In this document: one piece after another, positions 4,813 through 7,491 of the stretch
Layout of the letters: the number at the start of each line of letters is the position of its first letter
How positions within the stretch are numbered: position 1 is the first letter of the stretch
Source: Calditrichota bacterium
GTDB lineage: Bacteria; Zhuqueibacterota; Zhuqueibacteria; Zhuqueibacterales; Geothermadaptataceae
DNA length: 7,491 bases
Direction of reading: 5' to 3'
Assembly: GCA_008501545.1 (NCBI GenBank)
Contig: QQUM01000609.1
Span: forward strand, 1-7,491
Program-made: the position numbers and the translations under genes
The notes under the pieces: generated by a model
Databases searched by the model: none
What the model was told of the DNA's origin: nothing
What the model saw: only the letters and a program-made list of their open reading frames with translations

Positions 4813-7254
4813 ATGACGCGCAACAGACGAAAAATAAGAAGTGCAGGCTGGAAAAACGCTTTCGCCATTTCACTACTGCTCATGTCAAATGCGCTTGCTC
4901 AAGAGACAGATCGCCCGAAAATAGGCCTGGTTCTTTCCGGCGGTGGTGCGCGCGGTTTTGCTCACATCGGCGCTTTGAAAATGCTGGACTCTCTGCAAAT
5001 TCCAATCGACTATATCGTCGGTGCCAGCATGGGCGGCATTGCCGGGGCGCTGTATTCAATCGGCTACAACGGACACGACCTGGAACACCTGGTGCAAAAG
5101 ACCGACTGGAACGAAATTTTCTCTGACATTCCCCGCAGAACGGAACTCCCCTATTTCGTTCGCAAGGAAACCGGAAGATACCAACTCGTGCTCGGTCTGG
5201 ATGGTGTAAAACCCGTCATGCCCAGTGGCATTATTTATGGGCAAAAAGTTTCCCTTTTGTTCTCCAGCTTGACCTTCCCCTATGAAAGTGTCACCGACTT
5301 CAATAAATTGCCAATCCCCTACCGCTGCGTGGCAGTGGATCTGGTAACCGGCAACCAGGTGATTTTAAAAAGTGGCTCACTCGCCAAAGCCATGCGCGCA
5401 ACAATGGCCATTCCAACGGTTTTCACACCAATCGAATACGGCGATTCCCTGCTAATTGACGGCGGATTTTCAAACAATTTGCCCATCAATGTGGCCAAAG
5501 AAATGGGCGCGGATATCGTCATTGCGGTCGATGTTGAAAGCCCGTTGAAAAAGCGCAAGCAGCTCAACACCGTTTTATCGGTTCTGGAGCAGACGATTGG
5601 CTTGCTCGGACTTGAGCAGCGTCGAAGAAATGAAAAATTGATAGATATCCTCATTCGTCCCGACCTGGATGCCTTTACCCCGGCTGATTTTGATGATGAC
5701 CAGATCAGGAAAATAATTCAAAGAGGGCATACGGCCGCCCGGGCGAAAGTTGGACAACTCATCAATTTAAAAGAAAAATACCTTTTGAACCGCATGCAGG
5801 AGCCGGGTGTTCTTGATCTGGCATACAAACATCCGAAAATTCATGACCTGAAAATCACCGGACACACAGCGTTGCCATTCAGCTTTATTTATGAACAATT
5901 AAAAATGAAGCCGACCGATCGCCTGGATGTATCGTTTTTACAGGAACGTTTTGCCGAGATGAAAGCATCTGGTTTTTTCGAAAAATTATCGTATGAAATC
6001 GTGCCGCTTTCGAAAAATGATGTTCGATTGATCATTCATGTGAAAGAAAAACAAAAGCCGCAAATTTTTGGTATTTCCATCGATGGCAACACGTCCCTGC
6101 CCTTTAAATTTATATACCAATTGCTCGGCATAAAACCCGGTGACAGGCTGGATACGGAAGCGCTGAACAGCCGCATTATGGAAATGTACGGGTTGGGATA
6201 TTTTGAATATATTAAGTATGAGATTGAACCGATCGGTGAAAATCGTGTGAGATTAAATCTCGAGATTAAGGAGCTGCCATCCCAAAGAATGCGGGTCGGA
6301 CTGCGCTATGACGATTTTCATAAACTCGTCGGCGTTGTCAACGTTCTGGGGGTGAACTGGCTCATTCCGGGTTTGCGCTTTGAAGAGGAGTTGCAGTTTG
6401 CCGGACTGGTAAATTACAACAGCAAAATCTACTACCCGACCCGCACCATCACCATGCCGGTTTATCCTTTGCTGAAGTTTGGTTTCAAAGATATTCCAAC
6501 CAATATTTATGACGGTGGCTCCGGCGACCTGATTGCAAGTTACAAAGACCGCTCAAGCCATTTCGGTGTTGGCGCCGGATTGCTGTTTAAAAAATGTTTT
6601 AATGCGGAGATCGAATACCAGCACGAATACATGAACGTCACGCCCAACATTGCGTTTTCCGATCCGGCGATGTTTCCAACCTGGAAACACGAATTGCGCA
6701 AAGTACAGGCTTCCATGACCATCGATAAACTGGATGATGTGTTGCTGCCGAGAAATGGCTTCGATTTCAGAAGTTCTTACGAAGGCAGTTTTAAAGAACT
6801 GCAATCGGATTTGGATTATACCTTGTTTGCGACCTCGGCAAATATTTATCACACCTTACGGCAGCGGCATACGACTCGACTGTTCGGTTACTGGGGCACG
6901 ACGCGATCCGTACCGATCTACAAATTCTTAAATATGGGCAGACCCGACACTTTTATTGGTTTGGATTATGACCAGCTCTACGGCACACAAATGGGCATTG
7001 TGCGCTTTGATTACCGCTACCAGCACAAAAAAGACATTTTTTTTAAACTGATCGCCAACATGGCTTTCGACATGCAATACGACACAGGCCCAACGACGCT
7101 GTATCCGTATAATGTCACCGGCTATGGCGTCGGCGTCAAACTGCTGTCGCTCGTCGGTCCGATTGAGGTTATTTTCAGCCGCGGGGATAAAGTGTTTGTC
7201 GGTGAGCGCAAGAAGCAGAATTTGGTGTATTTTGTGTTGGGGTATAAGTTTTAG
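4813..7254 (+). CDS. Patatin-like phospholipase with two POTRA domains and Omp85/BamA-like outer-membrane barrel (type Vd-like)
   Basis: An 813-residue envelope lipase. Residues 1-29 form a signal peptide with a long basic n-region and cleavage near ALA|QE. The patatin domain (about 36-240) carries the oxyanion loop GGGARG (43-48), nucleophile Ser72 in GASMG and Asp216 in DGG, so the Ser-Asp dyad for acyl-ester hydrolysis is intact. A helical linker (about 240-340) leads to two POTRA domains (342-414 and 417-489), then a barrel of about 320 residues ending in the aromatic terminus YKF. The segment NMGRPDTFIGLDYDQLYG (707-724) matches the place of the Omp85 L6 motif; the usual RG(F/Y) Arg is absent, as I recall also for patatin-type relatives. 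The plan matches PlpD/FplA type Vd proteins, which have one POTRA, so the second is an extra. It is expected in the outer membrane with the lipase facing or released to the outside; whether it is released is not visible. The likely substrate is phospholipid. It appears to have its own transcription unit. Confidence 0.95.
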   Translation: MTRNRRKIRSAGWKNAFAISLLLMSNALAQETDRPKIGLVLSGGGARGFAHIGALKMLDSLQIPIDYIVGASMGGIAGALYSIGYNGHDLEHLVQKTDWNEIFSDIPRRTELPYFVRKETGRYQLVLGLDGVKPVMPSGIIYGQKVSLLFSSLTFPYESVTDFNKLPIPYRCVAVDLVTGNQVILKSGSLAKAMRATMAIPTVFTPIEYGDSLLIDGGFSNNLPINVAKEMGADIVIAVDVESPLKKRKQLNTVLSVLEQTIGLLGLEQRRRNEKLIDILIRPDLDAFTPADFDDDQIRKIIQRGHTAARAKVGQLINLKEKYLLNRMQEPGVLDLAYKHPKIHDLKITGHTALPFSFIYEQLKMKPTDRLDVSFLQERFAEMKASGFFEKLSYEIVPLSKNDVRLIIHVKEKQKPQIFGISIDGNTSLPFKFIYQLLGIKPGDRLDTEALNSRIMEMYGLGYFEYIKYEIEPIGENRVRLNLEIKELPSQRMRVGLRYDDFHKLVGVVNVLGVNWLIPGLRFEEELQFAGLVNYNSKIYYPTRTITMPVYPLLKFGFKDIPTNIYDGGSGDLIASYKDRSSHFGVGAGLLFKKCFNAEIEYQHEYMNVTPNIAFSDPAMFPTWKHELRKVQASMTIDKLDDVLLPRNGFDFRSSYEGSFKELQSDLDYTLFATSANIYHTLRQRHTTRLFGYWGTTRSVPIYKFLNMGRPDTFIGLDYDQLYGTQMGIVRFDYRYQHKKDIFFKLIANMAFDMQYDTGPTTLYPYNVTGYGVGVKLLSLVGPIEVIFSRGDKVFVGERKKQNLVYFVLGYKF
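5836..6279 (+). repeat. Tandem POTRA-domain duplication within the patatin gene
   Basis: Residues 342-414 and 417-489 align over 73 positions without a gap, with 34 identities by hand count (about 47%). Shared blocks include LPF.FIY, KP.DRLD, EM...G.FE and YEI.P...N.VRL. Each unit shows the POTRA order beta-helix-helix-beta-beta. Similarity is high for POTRAs of one protein, suggesting internal duplication rather than independent recruitment. Confidence 0.85.
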
Positions 7255-7271
7255 GTCGGACGGATGCGACC
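7254..7271 (+). terminator. Weak hairpin at the patatin stop codon
   Basis: GGTCG (7254-7258) pairs with CGACC (7267-7271) around an 8-base loop, beginning on the last base of the TAG stop. It is followed by ACTTCTCAT and then an A-run rather than a T-run, so it is a poor intrinsic terminator on the plus strand. No better candidate is seen before 7427. Confidence 0.25.
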
Positions 7272-7426
7272 ACTTCTCATAAAAAAAATAGGCGGATTAA
7301 TGAGTCTCGAACTTTCCAATTACCGGATATTCTCGAGTCCTAAAATAAATTTATATATATCAAGCTCATTTGTCTCATTTTTTATTGCATCTAGTGGATA
7401 TTACCGGAGTTCAAAGAGAAAAGAGA

Positions 7427-7491
7427 ATGATTCGATATTTTAATTTATTTCATTTAGTCATTATTATAACAACTATTTTCACCTGCACACT
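7427..7491 (+). CDS. Start of an exported protein or lipoprotein (partial)
   Basis: An ATG at 7427 opens a frame running off the window end, giving 21 complete codons: MIRYFNLF, then a strongly hydrophobic HLVIIITTIF, then TCT. The basic residue near the start and hydrophobic core look like a signal peptide. Cys20 after IFT loosely resembles a lipobox, although the -3 Ile and -1 Thr are atypical. The upstream AAAGAGAAAAGAGA is purine-rich but a weak ribosome site. The 172-base gap after the patatin gene is AT-rich and otherwise empty. Function cannot be stated; the frame may also be chance in AT-rich DNA. Confidence 0.4.
   Translation, partial: MIRYFNLFHLVIIITTIFTCT

Noticed and set aside
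1..7491. CRISPR array, tRNA, rRNA, prophage or intact insertion sequence
   Set aside because: No regularly spaced repeats, cloverleaf-like segment, rRNA-like stretch, transposase or integrase was seen on reading both strands.

Overview
The window reads as ordinary chromosomal DNA from a Gram-negative, outer-membrane-bearing bacterium. The best pointer to its lineage is the C-terminal tail of the large protease. It carries the NYPNPFNP motif and a FlgD/Por-type beta domain, as seen in Bacteroidota and related FCB-group phyla (for example Ignavibacteria, Calditrichota, KSB1-like lineages). The FCB placement is an inference from protein features; a genus cannot be given. Codon use looks broadly even across the three full genes, and I see no strong sign of recent transfer.

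Layout, left to right. Bases 1-101 hold the 3' end of an unrecognised plus-strand gene. It converges on a minus-strand gene (186-2768) for a secreted, multidomain subtilisin-like (S8) protease with a type 9 secretion-like sorting tail. Two hairpins lie between the convergent genes, and one is a strong intrinsic terminator for the protease. Behind the protease start is a 672-base stretch with no convincing gene (2769-3440), but with several short hairpins and a repeated octamer. Next, also on the minus strand, is a PhzF-family isomerase-like protein (3441-4328). A 484-base divergent spacer (4329-4812) follows and contains a very strong 19-bp perfect inverted repeat whose arms are themselves near-palindromes. 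The plus-strand gene at 4813-7254 encodes a signal peptide, a patatin lipase domain, two tandem POTRA domains and an Omp85/BamA-like beta-barrel, which is a type Vd secretion-like architecture. The last 65 bases begin another plus-strand gene with a hydrophobic, possibly lipoprotein-type leader.

No shared pathway is evident. Two of the three complete genes make envelope or exported proteins: the S8 protease, probably sent through a type 9-like route, and the self-translocating or outer-membrane-anchored patatin. The PhzF homologue looks cytoplasmic and unrelated. Spacing suggests each gene has its own transcription unit. I see no CRISPR, prophage, intact insertion sequence, rRNA or tRNA. I found no clear new multi-gene system. 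The most noteworthy signals are the nested-palindrome hairpin at 4631-4687, the tandem POTRA duplication in the patatin protein, and the long structured non-coding stretch upstream of the protease.
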